Assembly: GCF_019925205.1 (NCBI RefSeq)
Contig: NC_083564.1
Location: 15,968,134-16,032,133 of the forward strand
Source of the DNA: Metopolophium dirhodum
Lineage: Eukaryota > Arthropoda > Insecta > Hemiptera > Aphididae
Direction: 5' to 3'
DNA: 64,000 nucleotides
The notes under the pieces were generated by a model that was not told the origin of the DNA, ran no database searches, and was given only the letters and a program-made list of their open reading frames with translations. How positions within the stretch are numbered: the stretch's first letter is position 1; each line of letters opens with the position of its first letter. The position numbers and the translations under genes were made by a program. Shown here piece after piece: positions 43,380 to 53,844 of this stretch.

Positions 43380-44355
43380 ATTTTATTTTAAGATTTGTTT
43401 TAGATTCTAAGCGGAACGATAGATTGTAGCCAAATATGAAGTTCAGTATAATAATTGTAAAAACTCACTGTTTTTTGGGACAACTTTGTTGTACTCTTTT
43501 ATTACATGGTTTTTAAATTGTTCAATACCCTCTGGGATATTCATTTTTTTAAGACAATCATCAGGACACGTGAATCACCACAAAATTGCATGAAATAAAA
43601 ATGAGTTAATTAATATATTATATTATTATTGAAATAGACGTTATACGGCAACTCCATATGAGGTAACACCTGCTATGAGCTCTAAGATTTTATACATAGT
43701 AAAAAGTTAAATCACAAGAGAGGAATAATACGTAGTTCGATATCCATTATAGACTAGATCTGTAGGTACTCTATCCAGTGAGAGAACACACCAGTATTTA
43801 TCCTGCGATGTTCGTATACATTTTTACGACATTTCATTTTTTTAAGTGATTTATGAAAATTTTTAATATATTATGTACGCATATATACGCCATATTAAAT
43901 ACGTATAGCAAATTTTTCGTTTACTAGTTTCAATAGTGTGCTGTTGGCAGTGGTGGCTCATGCTATGGGGCACACGGGTACGTGGCCCACCTACAAAATT
44001 GAGAAGAAAGAAGAAGAATATATTATATTAAATTAAAATTGAATAAAGTATAAGTATTTCTTCCATCATAATATAGTTGGTACTTGGTAATTTGGTATAC
44101 TTTTTTTTGTACCGAGCGAATTTTCTATGGAGATAATACTTTCGGCCTTGTGATTTTTCTCCAAATTCTTCGAAAAACACTAAAAATGAAAAATGAAACG
44201 GCACGTTTGTTTATTTATTTTGCAAGTCATGCACGCTGGCGGCGGTGGACTCACACACTCTCTCAATTGTTTAACTTGTGATATTTCACAGACTCGTATC
44301 TTGCTTAAAAATTGAAGAATCCGTCCTCTTAAAAATATATTAAAATGTATAGTAA
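43380..44355. other. gene-free; two dispersed-repeat fragments
   Basis: 43407-43430 (AGATTCTAAGCGGAACGAT) is one end of the GATTCTGAGCG family. 44195-44280 (GCACGTTTGTTTATTTATTTTGC, in parts, then CACACACTCTCTC) belongs to the repeat also seen at 13440, 50170 and 57340. Nothing else. Confidence 0.5.
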
Positions 44356-44357
44356 TA

Positions 44358-45346
44358 CAGTGAAACCTCCACTAACGGACACCTCCCAATAGCGGAAACC
44401 TCCCAATAGTGGACGTTTTTTGGGGAACGGGGACATTTTCACTACTTTTCAATAGGAAAACCTCCGAATAACGGACATTATTTTATTAGGGAATTTTTAA
44501 AACAATGGTAAATCCCTAATCATTATTTGAAAATACAATCTGTAATATGCCTATCTGTAATACGTATTCACATTCGTATGCACTCTTGTAATAATGTAAC
44601 ATAATTACGATAACAAACTCGTTATGTGACGATACGATTATGACAAATTCGGTTATCGGTGAAGCGATTATGTGTTATGACAAAATTATGTCAGTTAGTG
44701 ACGGTTTTCGACGCGATGACTACGTTAAAACAAAAGCGGTTGTCGCTTCGCGAAAAAATTGACATTTAAGATTACCGTAAAAACAACGGAAACGTGGGAA
44801 TTCGTGCACTCGCAGAAAAGTTTCAAGTTGGAAAAACACAGATCGCGGATATTGTTTCTAACACAGAAGAAATGTATAAAGCGTGGGTTGAAAATGGAAA
44901 TGAAGAATGCAAATTAACGAAACTAAGAAAATGTGAAGGCAGTGTGATTGATAAAGAACTTTTGGTCTGGTTTAGCAAAACTCGAGAAAAAAATTTACCA
45001 GTTTCCGGACCAACAATACAAGAAAAGGCTAAACAACTTGCTGAAGTTCACGGATTAAACGACTTTAAAGCTTCAAAAATCTAAAAATGTAATAATAAAT
45101 AATAAATAATAATTTTTGATTTTGATTGTAAAAATATACTTTAAATAATAATATGTAATTTGTAAAAATATAAAAATGTAATAACTTACAATAAATAATA
45201 AGTAAAAACATTACATATATGTACATACATAGTACATTATTATACAAATAAATTTCAAAAATTTATCCCCTCTGAATAACGGACACCTCCGAATAACGGA
45301 CAAAATGTTGGTGACCAAGAGTGTCCGCTATTCAGAGGTTTCACTG
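44358..45346 (+). mobile_element. Tigger/pogo-type transposon remnant, TA target
   Basis: 989 bp with inverted ends CAGTGAAACCTC (left) and GAGGTTTCACTG (right), each flanked by TA (44356-44357 and 45347-45348), as expected for the Tc1/mariner-pogo group. Both ends carry several CGGACACCTCC/AATAACGGACA internal repeats. It contains the N-terminal part of a CENP-B-like transposase. Confidence 0.9.
44716..45084 (+). pseudogene. Tigger transposase N-terminus with premature stop
   Basis: ATG at 44716 gives MTTLKQKRLSLREKIDI, then TAA at 44767-44769, then in the same frame DYRKNNGNVGIRALAEKFQV and GKTQIADIVSNTEEMY, the CENP-B/pogo N-terminal helix-turn-helix. A second DNA-binding part (VSGPTIQEKAKQLAEVHG, NDFKASK) follows. 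The whole DDE catalytic domain is missing. Confidence 0.85.
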
Positions 45347-45348
45347 TA

Positions 45349-46646
45349 TTACAATTATTATAGAAACGAAAAGAAAAAAACATAGAAATTATAATTTACA
45401 TACTTATAATAAATACATTATTATCACTATATACTACTTACCAAATTGCTTTGCAAAACAGTAGTTTATAAATCCAAAATCGTCTATACATGTAAATTAT
45501 CAAACGTTTATCGTTACTTTATGATACATACTGATTCGTTAAAATACCGAATTAAATACGGTATCAAATAATTGATTAATTACAATAATTTTTTTAAGCT
45601 TTTACATACCTGAAAATCCAACGTACGATAAACTATCTGTTAGTCATTTATAACATACAAAATATAATATTAACAAAGTTAATTTAATGTTTTTTAGTCA
45701 AATAAATAATAATGTAAAATAATTTAAGTTAGTTCCAACTCTCATACCTGTAGGACAATATATATATACTACCGTAGACCAGGTGTGTGTTGTCAGAAAG
45801 AAAAATAACGGAAATTAGGTACTTAATCACTCTTCTGTACAGTATAGATGTAATATTGTGTACCTCGTCAAGGAGTACATCACTTTAATTGTTGTATTAA
45901 ATTTTAAGGTTGTGTTTAGCGATTCTTGGTGTTGTCTGTCAGCCACTTTCACATATTTACTATTGTACGATTGAGCATACTATACCTGTTTAGCAACACG
46001 ATTGGGCACATAATGTTTTATGCGACGTTGCTACATCGTGCTATTTAATTTGATTCGTACCATACCCATACTCAATATTATTGTATGATAATGGATTGAT
46101 GAATAATATACAAAAACTATATTGTTTTTGAATGAATAATTTATTCATCTATTGAATATATTATGATTTATTATTTATTAATTATTATTGTAATTATGCT
46201 TTTTAAAAATATGCATTTTTAGTTTTGTGTTTTCATAATATATTGTATAAATATGCTAATAAATATATTTTATGTTGCCAGAAATGACAATACTGCTATC
46301 ATGATGATGTCTGTGATTGCTCGACCCAACCCCGCCAACCTATAATGCTCTGTCTATGAGTATAAGGTCTATGTATAAAATTTAGTTCAAAATTGAAAAT
46401 GGTAACATTGCAAAGTTTTGTATACTCAATTATGTAGCTTTTCTTTTGTCTTTCTATATTCTATGACACGCCGACAAATTTGCACAATAGGGTTGCAAAA
46501 AAGGTGTTTTATGCTTAATCGTGTCGTAGCCCGTATCTTCCTACCTACGTATATTTAATCATCATATCATATTAATAATAATGCTATAATAAAAATGTAT
46601 TTCACAAAAAGTAATAAGGTAAGTTGGATTATTGTTTGCCGAAAAC
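45349..46646. other. gene-free AT-rich stretch
   Basis: No supportable feature; several short stretches mention AACACGATTGGGCAC- and TGCTACATCGTGC-like words but no structure was resolved. Confidence 0.5.
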
Positions 46647-49432
46647 ATCTCATTTACTAGGATATAGGAGACTTCAACTCACATAGTACTGAATGGGGCT
46701 ACTCTAGAGATAACGAAGATGGGGAAAAACTCACCAGCTGGGCCACACTCCATCGCTTACATCTAGTGTACGACGCTAAGCAGGGGGGAACTTTTAAATC
46801 AGGCCGCTGGGGGACGACCACATCACCTGATCTATGCTTTACGTCAAGAGACAAGGATGACCAACCTATAAGAGTATCACGTTCAATCATACCAAACTTC
46901 CCCAAAAGCCAACACAAACCAGTTATTATAGACATAGGAGTAAATTTCCCAAGGATCAACAAACCCGAAATGCCCCGGTGGAATCTACGAAAAGCTGTAT
47001 GGCCAAATTTCACTAAATACATGGAGGAGAACATAAATCGCATTCCCCCCATCCCAGAAAACTATCTAAGATTTGTTAAGCTTATTAAAAAAGCCGCTTC
47101 ACTGGCTATACCAAGAGGGCATAGACAGAATTACATCCCATGTTGGAGCAAAGAGTGCGACTCCCTACTGCGTGAATACGATGAAACCGGAAATGAAGTA
47201 ACTGCCAACCGATTGATAGCTCTCCTGGATGAAGAGAGAAGAAACAGATGGATAGCTGCAATGGGAGAAATGGATTATACGCATTCAAGTAGGAAAAGTT
47301 GGTCACTCTTGAGAAAGCTTGGTGCAGCACAACCAACAAGAAAGGTGGGTAGTGTAGCTGCCGGCGATGTTGCTAATATACTATATAAAACATCAAATAT
47401 TAAACCCCATAAAAACGAAAAAATCGAGGTGAAAAGGGAATTCCAAGAAGAGCTAAGGAGGTGTAAAGAAAAGTCGACTCTTATGAACGAGTTCACTACT
47501 GAAGAGGTCTATAACGCATTAAAATCTGTAAAAAACGGAAAAGCAGCTGGAGTAGATTGGATCCTTCCAGAATTCCTTAAAAATTTAGGACCACGAAGCA
47601 TTTGCTGGATTGCAAAATTGGCCAGTAAAATAGCAGACACTAATGTTCTTCCAAGACTCTGGCGCGAAACTAAAGTGATAGCTATTTTGAAACCCAACAA
47701 AGAAGCCAGGAACCCAAAAAACTACCGTCCTATATCCCTGCTGTCAACAATGTACAAGCTGTTTGAAAGACTCCTCTTAAGACGCCTAGAACCACTCTTA
47801 GAAGAATCCATGGAACAAGCCGGTTTCAGGAAAAATAGAAGTTGTTGTGACCAATTCCTCGCACTAGCAACGCACATTGAAAATGGTTTCCAACGGCAGG
47901 AAAAATCCGGAGCAGTTTTTCTGGATCTGTCAGCTGCGTATGATACGGTCTGGAAGAGAGGACTATTACTAAAACTGGCTAAAATAATAAAATGTAAAAC
48001 AACGCTAAGACTACTAGAGAACCTAATCTCTAACAGAAAATTCAGTGTATCTCTCAATGGGAAAGTAAGCAGTTACAAAATACTACAAAATGGACTACCA
48101 CAGGGATCTGTATTATCACCAATTCTTTTCAACACATATACTGCTGACATTGCCTGCACGAGCTCAAGAAAATTCATATACGCTGATGATGTAGCACTTG
48201 TCGCCCAAGCCAGAACCTTCACAGAACTTGAGGAAACGCTAAACGATGATCTAATAATCATACAAAAATATTTTCGAAAGTGGCATTTAAAACTAAATCC
48301 AAGCAAGTCTGTAACAAAGGTTTTCCATCTTAACAACCGAGAAGCGAACAGAGAATTAAAGATACAAATTGATGGGGAAAATATTGTATCAGAAGAATGT
48401 CCCAAATACCTCGGTCTGAAATTTGATAGGACCCTAACATATAACCAACACCTGGAGGGAACGAAAAATAAACTAAAATCACGCAACAACATTATGGCTA
48501 AGTTAGCTAGCACCACCTGGGTCTGCCACAACAATGTACTCCGGACTACAGCACTAGCGCTGGTTTATAGCGTAGCCGAATACTGTGCACCCGTGTGGGC
48601 TAGAAGCGCTCATTGCGCTAAAATTGACGTACAACTAAACCATACCATGCGTATCATATCAGGTACAGTCAGGTCCACTCAGACAATATGGTTACCCACC
48701 CTTTCGAATATAGCCCCCCCAGACTTAAGGAGACTATCACACACCACAAAGATATTACATAAGCTAAAAAGCCTGCTACCAGTTTTGCCACTACAAATTG
48801 ACATCCTCGAACATCCGCCATTACGCCTTAAGTCTAGAGCTCCCATATGGCATGCAGAAACTCAAAACGAATCAGTTGAGTACCTATGGACGAGACGCTG
48901 GGAACAGTCAGAACCCCGTAATAAAGACCTGATCAAAGAACCATTTAAAAAAGTCCCTGGCTGGGATGGCACAAGGGCTACATGGACAACGCTTAATCGA
49001 ATAAGAACGGAACAAGGAAGATGCAACTACCTACTTCACAAATGGGGAATGGTAGACTCTCCACTTTGCGAATGTGGAGAAACGCAGACAATCAAACATA
49101 TGGTTGAGTCGTGTCCCATTACAATGTTCAAAAAAGGATTAACAAAACTACACGAGGGTGGACCAACAGCTATAAAATGGCTTGAAGAACTAAATACTCG
49201 TCTGTGATTTTTATTGCTATTAGTATTGATGTTATTATAATTTACTATACCTACTATAACCTACCATACTAACATTTTATATATTTTATTACTTGTTTTT
49301 AAATAGTTGACTAGTTATCTTAAGTATCATATTTATTTATTTGTTTTAACTTTACTAACTTTATCTATAACATTTCCCACGTTATCTAAAGTCGAATATG
49401 TCATATGCAAATAATAATAATCTCATTTACTA
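46647..49432 (+). mobile_element. 5'-truncated LINE with 13-bp target duplication
   Basis: Element 46660-49419 is flanked by identical ATCTCATTTACTA at 46647-46659 and 49420-49432. The 5' end cuts into the endonuclease domain, and the 3' end has an (AAT)n-like tail (AATAATAATA). This is the classic product of incomplete target-primed reverse transcription. The open frame and perfect TSD indicate a young insertion. Confidence 0.93.
46661..49207 (+). CDS. LINE ORF2, partial endonuclease plus complete reverse transcriptase
   Basis: The frame is open from the truncation point for 849 codons. It begins in the endonuclease (IGDFNSHSTEWGYS, then SPDLCFTS). RT motifs follow: GKAAGVDWILPEFLK, NYRPISLLSTMYKLFER, QAGFRKNRSC, VFLDLSAAYDTVW, NGLPQGSVLSP, FIYADDVALVAQ (YADD catalytic box), KYLGLKFDRTL. 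A C-terminal Cys/His cluster (LCECGETQTIKHMVESC) is typical of I/Jockey-group LINEs; I cannot name the clade. No stop or shift. The N-terminal endonuclease half and ORF1 are absent, so it is a partial gene with a possibly functional RT. Confidence 0.9.
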   Translation, partial: DIGDFNSHSTEWGYSRDNEDGEKLTSWATLHRLHLVYDAKQGGTFKSGRWGTTTSPDLCFTSRDKDDQPIRVSRSIIPNFPKSQHKPVIIDIGVNFPRINKPEMPRWNLRKAVWPNFTKYMEENINRIPPIPENYLRFVKLIKKAASLAIPRGHRQNYIPCWSKECDSLLREYDETGNEVTANRLIALLDEERRNRWIAAMGEMDYTHSSRKSWSLLRKLGAAQPTRKVGSVAAGDVANILYKTSNIKPHKNEKIEVKREFQEELRRCKEKSTLMNEFTTEEVYNALKSVKNGKAAGVDWILPEFLKNLGPRSICWIAKLASKIADTNVLPRLWRETKVIAILKPNKEARNPKNYRPISLLSTMYKLFERLLLRRLEPLLEESMEQAGFRKNRSCCDQFLALATHIENGFQRQEKSGAVFLDLSAAYDTVWKRGLLLKLAKIIKCKTTLRLLENLISNRKFSVSLNGKVSSYKILQNGLPQGSVLSPILFNTYTADIACTSSRKFIYADDVALVAQARTFTELEETLNDDLIIIQKYFRKWHLKLNPSKSVTKVFHLNNREANRELKIQIDGENIVSEECPKYLGLKFDRTLTYNQHLEGTKNKLKSRNNIMAKLASTTWVCHNNVLRTTALALVYSVAEYCAPVWARSAHCAKIDVQLNHTMRIISGTVRSTQTIWLPTLSNIAPPDLRRLSHTTKILHKLKSLLPVLPLQIDILEHPPLRLKSRAPIWHAETQNESVEYLWTRRWEQSEPRNKDLIKEPFKKVPGWDGTRATWTTLNRIRTEQGRCNYLLHKWGMVDSPLCECGETQTIKHMVESCPITMFKKGLTKLHEGGPTAIKWLEELNTRL

Positions 49433-49450
49433 TATTTTCAATTATTTTAA

Positions 49451-50566
49451 AAGGATTCAATACAGTAATTTTCTGTTTCGTCTAACACACGCATGATAAA
49501 GATTTTAGACGGGTTCTTTGTCAAACATACCAATTGATCTAATGAAGTGATAAGAATTCTAAGAAAACATTTTAATTTGTCGTCAATTCTTCTTAAAATA
49601 GACTTTTGACTTTTCCACATTTTTTTTTTTTGATTTTAACTTCTCCAGAAATTAAAATACGACAATTTTTAAATACTCTTTTTGAAATAAAACTTCTTTC
49701 TTTAGATGTGGGCAAAAAAAAATTGTAATGAAAAATAAAAGACACTTGATGCTAATGTTCTCGAAAACTCGACCGATTGTCTTAATTTTTATTTTTAATG
49801 AAAAATTATAGGTATCACGGAGAAGGTTCCTGTGGTAATAGCATTTGTCTAAGTTAATTAACATAAGTGTTATGTAATTTAATTAGTTAAAATAAACGTG
49901 TACATTGTACACCTATGACCTATATATGTATACATGTTTGTTAATCACCATGGTAACGAATAAAGTAATAATATTATAAGGGCTACGCTAACCGCTCAAC
50001 ATCGTTTTTAATATACAATGGGTTATCATTGTATGCAAATATAACACATCCATTACAACTACTGTACAGTAGATCAGTACCAACTTGTCTACCTTTTGAG
50101 GTAAAACTTCTTTCTTGAGGTGTGGGTGGAAAAAAATCGTAATGAAAAATAAAACGACAGGAAAAATGAAACTACACATTTGTTTATTTATTTATTTTGC
50201 TAGCCATGCACGGCGATGGCGGTATGCACGTTTATTTTTATTGTATTGGTTTTTCTCACTCTCTCCTTAATTCACTTATAATTTCACTGGCCCCAATACT
50301 TATGAAAGATGTTTTACTCTCCCAGGGTAAATGGTTGGCTCACACACTCTCTCTTTTTTTTTAATATGACATTTTTAGGAATTAGGGGATAATATCAAAC
50401 ACGTGGGAAAGTCGATTTCAACTAGACTTGACGATAAATTCAAATCGGTTTTCATAATTCTTATCGCTTCAATAGATTAATTGGAATGTTTGGTGAAAAA
50501 CATGTCTAAAATACTATGTCGCGCGTGTGTTAGACAAAAACAGAAAATCACGGTATCGAACCCCCT
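49451..50566. mobile_element. 1.1-kb element with about 150-170-bp inverted ends
   Basis: Left arm (49451-49620: AATTTTCTGTTTCGTCTAAC, ACACACGC, ACATACCAATTGATCT, GATAAGAATTCT) is the inverse of the right arm (50395-50566: AGAATTATCGC-type, GTGTGTTAGACAAAAACAG, AAAATCACGGTATCGAACC). The interior holds fragments of two other dispersed repeats (ACACATCCATTACAACTACT at 50045; CACACTCTCTC at 50350). No transposase. TSD not resolved. Confidence 0.75.
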
Positions 50567-52125
50567 TAATAGTATTATTATTTATATTGTAATATATTAT
50601 TATTGTTATAAACTTTTAAGTCAACACAGACTTACCGTATAACGGTGTTAAATTCGAATAGGTTAGTTTTATAAATAGAAAATAATCAGTAGTAATTTTA
50701 AATAAAAACCCGTGATTATTAAATATTATTTATTACATATTTCAGACTTTGGACCGTATCATATTTATAGGAGTAATATTTAGGCAATTCATATGACATG
50801 TACACTCAGGCTATGTTTATGTGTGAGTAGTAAATAACATTAGTGTGTTTCCGATAACCACTGTCACGCCGCGTCGTGCTCCGCTCGATACAAGTCTCGC
50901 ACACGTACGCACATATTAATACTTTGCGAAAATGAAATATATTCTTAAAAACAACTAAAATTTAAACATACTTTATGAAGTTTAATTTTAATTTCAAAAT
51001 AATAGTTAAATTCATAAGGCTCTAGACTATGCTCTTTCAAAATATTTTTTTTGATTTAAAATCTGATCTGCCCAAAATAAATACAAATGTAATGCAATTT
51101 TTTAAATAATATATTAATTTTAAGGTGCTATAAAATTGAAAATTGAAAATTGACTTCTTAAAATACCCAGATACTTTGTCCAATAACATTCATACATAAT
51201 ACATTATTAAAATTGGATATTCCAAAGTAGTTATGAGCAATTTAACACTGCTTATAGGTCTAAAACGCATGAACAATAGATGTGCTTCGATTCCCATTAA
51301 ACAACATTTTTTTTTACGCAACTTAGAATTTCACCTATCCTAAGCTAACACCAGAATTTAATATATAGTCACGATCACATCAATATATTAAATCGTTTGA
51401 AGAAAAAATGGAGTTCGGAGAAAAGGAAACTACCTTTACCAGACGCGGTTCTCAAACTTTTTATAGTCACGTACCACCTACACAATTTGAAAATGTTTAC
51501 GTACCTACCACCTGACCATTTTTTTGCTTATTAATAATGTATACGTTTATGTTATATATTGTATAGAATTGTATTTCATTAGGAGTTACAAAATTAGATA
51601 ATATAAAATAAATATATATATAATAAACTAATAAAGTATTTAATGCACAAAAAGAATATAAATTAAATCAAATTAAATATGTAAAATTATTATAACTATT
51701 ATGGTTTACTTTTTACTTCAATGAGACGATTTGTAATATATGTATATAGATATGAGATACTCATGGGTACTTGGAACTTTTTAAGTAGGTATGGATTATA
51801 TTTTATACATATAATTACATTTTTAAATGCAATGTTTACGGCCAAAATTAATTAATCCTTTTACTATGAGTAAGATTATAATATTATTCATCGCAAATAT
51901 AAATATACCTGTTGAAGACTTAGACTATCAACGTCTGATTGCGCACGGATTAAAGGTTTATTAGATGGCTGCAATCCTTTTCCTTAAACAATGAACCTAC
52001 ATAAACATACTTAAACACTTCTCTATTTCTTTTCTGTTCCTTTATGTTAGCTTATAAAAAAAATTTTTTTTAAATCTGTAACCCAAATGTTGCTACGATA
52101 AGTCGTTTGGTTAGAACCTTGTGGG
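50567..52125. other. gene-free; one hAT-like repeat fragment
   Basis: 51445-51530 reads GCGGTTCTCAAACTTTTTATA then GTCACGTACCACC, like the terminus of hAT MITEs (GGTTCTCAAACTTTT), but no clear partner end. At 51866-51967 a 33-codon frame contains VEDLDYQR, identical to a block in the GC-rich island downstream. Remainder AT-rich. Confidence 0.45.
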
Positions 52126-53105
52126 GTGTGTACTGTAAGTAAGAAAGGAAAAAACCTGTTAACTTCTGTGTGCTTGATTACGGTCCCATATGACGGTGGC
52201 CTCTGTTATGCCGCAATTCCACCACATGCCGTTCCAGGAAATACGCCATCAATCAGCGAAAGAGACCTTGTGACCAAAAGATGTGAGGCTGGATCATCGC
52301 ACCCTCCCATGGGGGAGAATGTTGAAGACTTAGACTATCAACGTCGCCGCCGCTTTGACCGGTTTTTGCGTGCGTGTGCACAAGTCCGCGATTACCTGTG
52401 GACTTTGGTCCCGGTGGCACCGGTCAACGGCGATTATCGTTATCGGCTATCTGTGCCGCCAGTTTTTGTGTGGCGTACAATGTCCCGCCACCACTCTAGG
52501 ATGCTCCGGACCTGCACGACTGGCGTACGCGTCTGTCGTCTGTTAAAACGCGTCATTAATTACGTCTTAAAGTTTTAACGCTGTTGTTGCCGTTCGTCGT
52601 GTGGACCCGTCTTTTTGCTGTCCATCACTGTTGACGATCGTCAATTTGTTGTTCGTTGTTCCGCTGCCGTGTACTACGAGTTACTCTTGAACGTCGCGTC
52701 GACCGCCGCTGTCGGTAACGAAAGTTACGTAATTGTGGGCCGCCGCGAGCGAACATCGTACGTGCCGTTGTTACCTGCCGTCCTATCACGTTAAACGGTG
52801 GGTTTATTGCTCCGTTGCCGTTATCACCGTTGCCAAGCCTGTTGATACCACTCCGTCGGATCGCCGTACGCTGTACACTAATAATTGTACGAGAGCCGCC
52901 GTCAATAGCTGTAATCAATCTCACGGTCGTATCATTTTTTTGTTGTTGTTATTTTCTGTACCTACTCAATATTGTTTATTATTTTATTCTTTTTCTTTCT
53001 GATTACCTGCATTGCGCGTAGGAACTTAGTACATAATTTCTCTTGTGTTTGTTGTTAAATTATATTGTTATGTAATAAAACAAAATGCGTGTTCCTATCA
53101 CTACA
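52126..53105 (+). other. unidentified GC-rich coding-like island
   Basis: GC content rises sharply at about 52170-52920. The plus strand has an open frame to 52578 with an Arg-rich sequence (VEDLDYQRRRRFDRFLRAC, then LVPVAPVNGDYRYRL, SVPPVFVWRTM), but the first in-frame ATG is only at about residue 62. After its TAA the same frame is open for a further 70 codons (GPVFLLSITVDDRQFVVRC). AATAAA is at 53073. I recognise no family. Alternatives: 3' exon of an unknown gene, a captured gene, or a GC-rich solo LTR (TGTTG at 52320 to CTACA at 53105, without matching flanks). Confidence 0.4.
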
Positions 53106-53844
53106 GTCAAAATTTGTCTTGACTTTTTGTTCCACACACATAAGTTTACTAACCGACGCGAGTCGTCAGATTAACCGCCTCAAGGTAGGAGTTTGATGGC
53201 GCAACAATACCTTAAATATGTATTTTAAGCATATACCTAGGTAAAATTTTACTAAGTAATACGGGCTCACAAACTGTCTTCGACCAAAATCGTTTTTCAT
53301 AATATAATATCATTGAATTCAATTGTTCTAATTTAGCACATCCAATACACATTACAGTGTCCCATACGACACATATTATGGAGCAATAGGTACCACACAA
53401 AATCCCTCCCCCCTAATAACTACTAAATGTACTTCGAATTTTTATCTATCACAGGCAGAAAAAAATATGAAAGAAATAATATATATACATATTATTATCA
53501 TTGAAAAATCAATATATTTATCGGAGCGATCAGAACCTTAAAGATTGTTCTTTATTAAAAGTGTGATATAAATGGATAGAGCTGAAGTTTGTTGCATTAT
53601 TCAAAATTAAATATTTAAGGTAGACCAAGTTCTGCTATATAATGGTTATTTTGTATACATAAATTGTAAAATGTATTATATTCTAGTATAAACTATAAAG
53701 TTGCTTACCTTCGCAATCTAGACACAAAAAATAACTGAATTAAATAAATATAATGACATCGAAATGTAATGTATGTTCGTTGAAGAAATATGCGTATTAA
53801 CAAACATAGGTATACAACGACCCAGCAGGGTCGCTCTAAGTATA
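53106..53844. other. gene-free; one dispersed-repeat fragment
   Basis: 53285-53395 carries CGACCAAAATCGTTTTTCATA, TATCATTGAATTCAATTG and ACATTACAGTGTCCCATACG, a diverged copy of the end block of the GATTCTGAGCG family. Nothing else. Confidence 0.5.

Noticed and set aside
48073..48534. Minus-strand 153-codon frame over the LINE RT
   Set aside because: Antisense shadow of the YADD-containing RT.
52625..52924. Minus-strand 99-codon Arg/Asn-rich frame in the GC-rich island
   Set aside because: Low-complexity, no recognisable domain; the plus strand has equal or better coding appearance. Left as part of the unresolved island.
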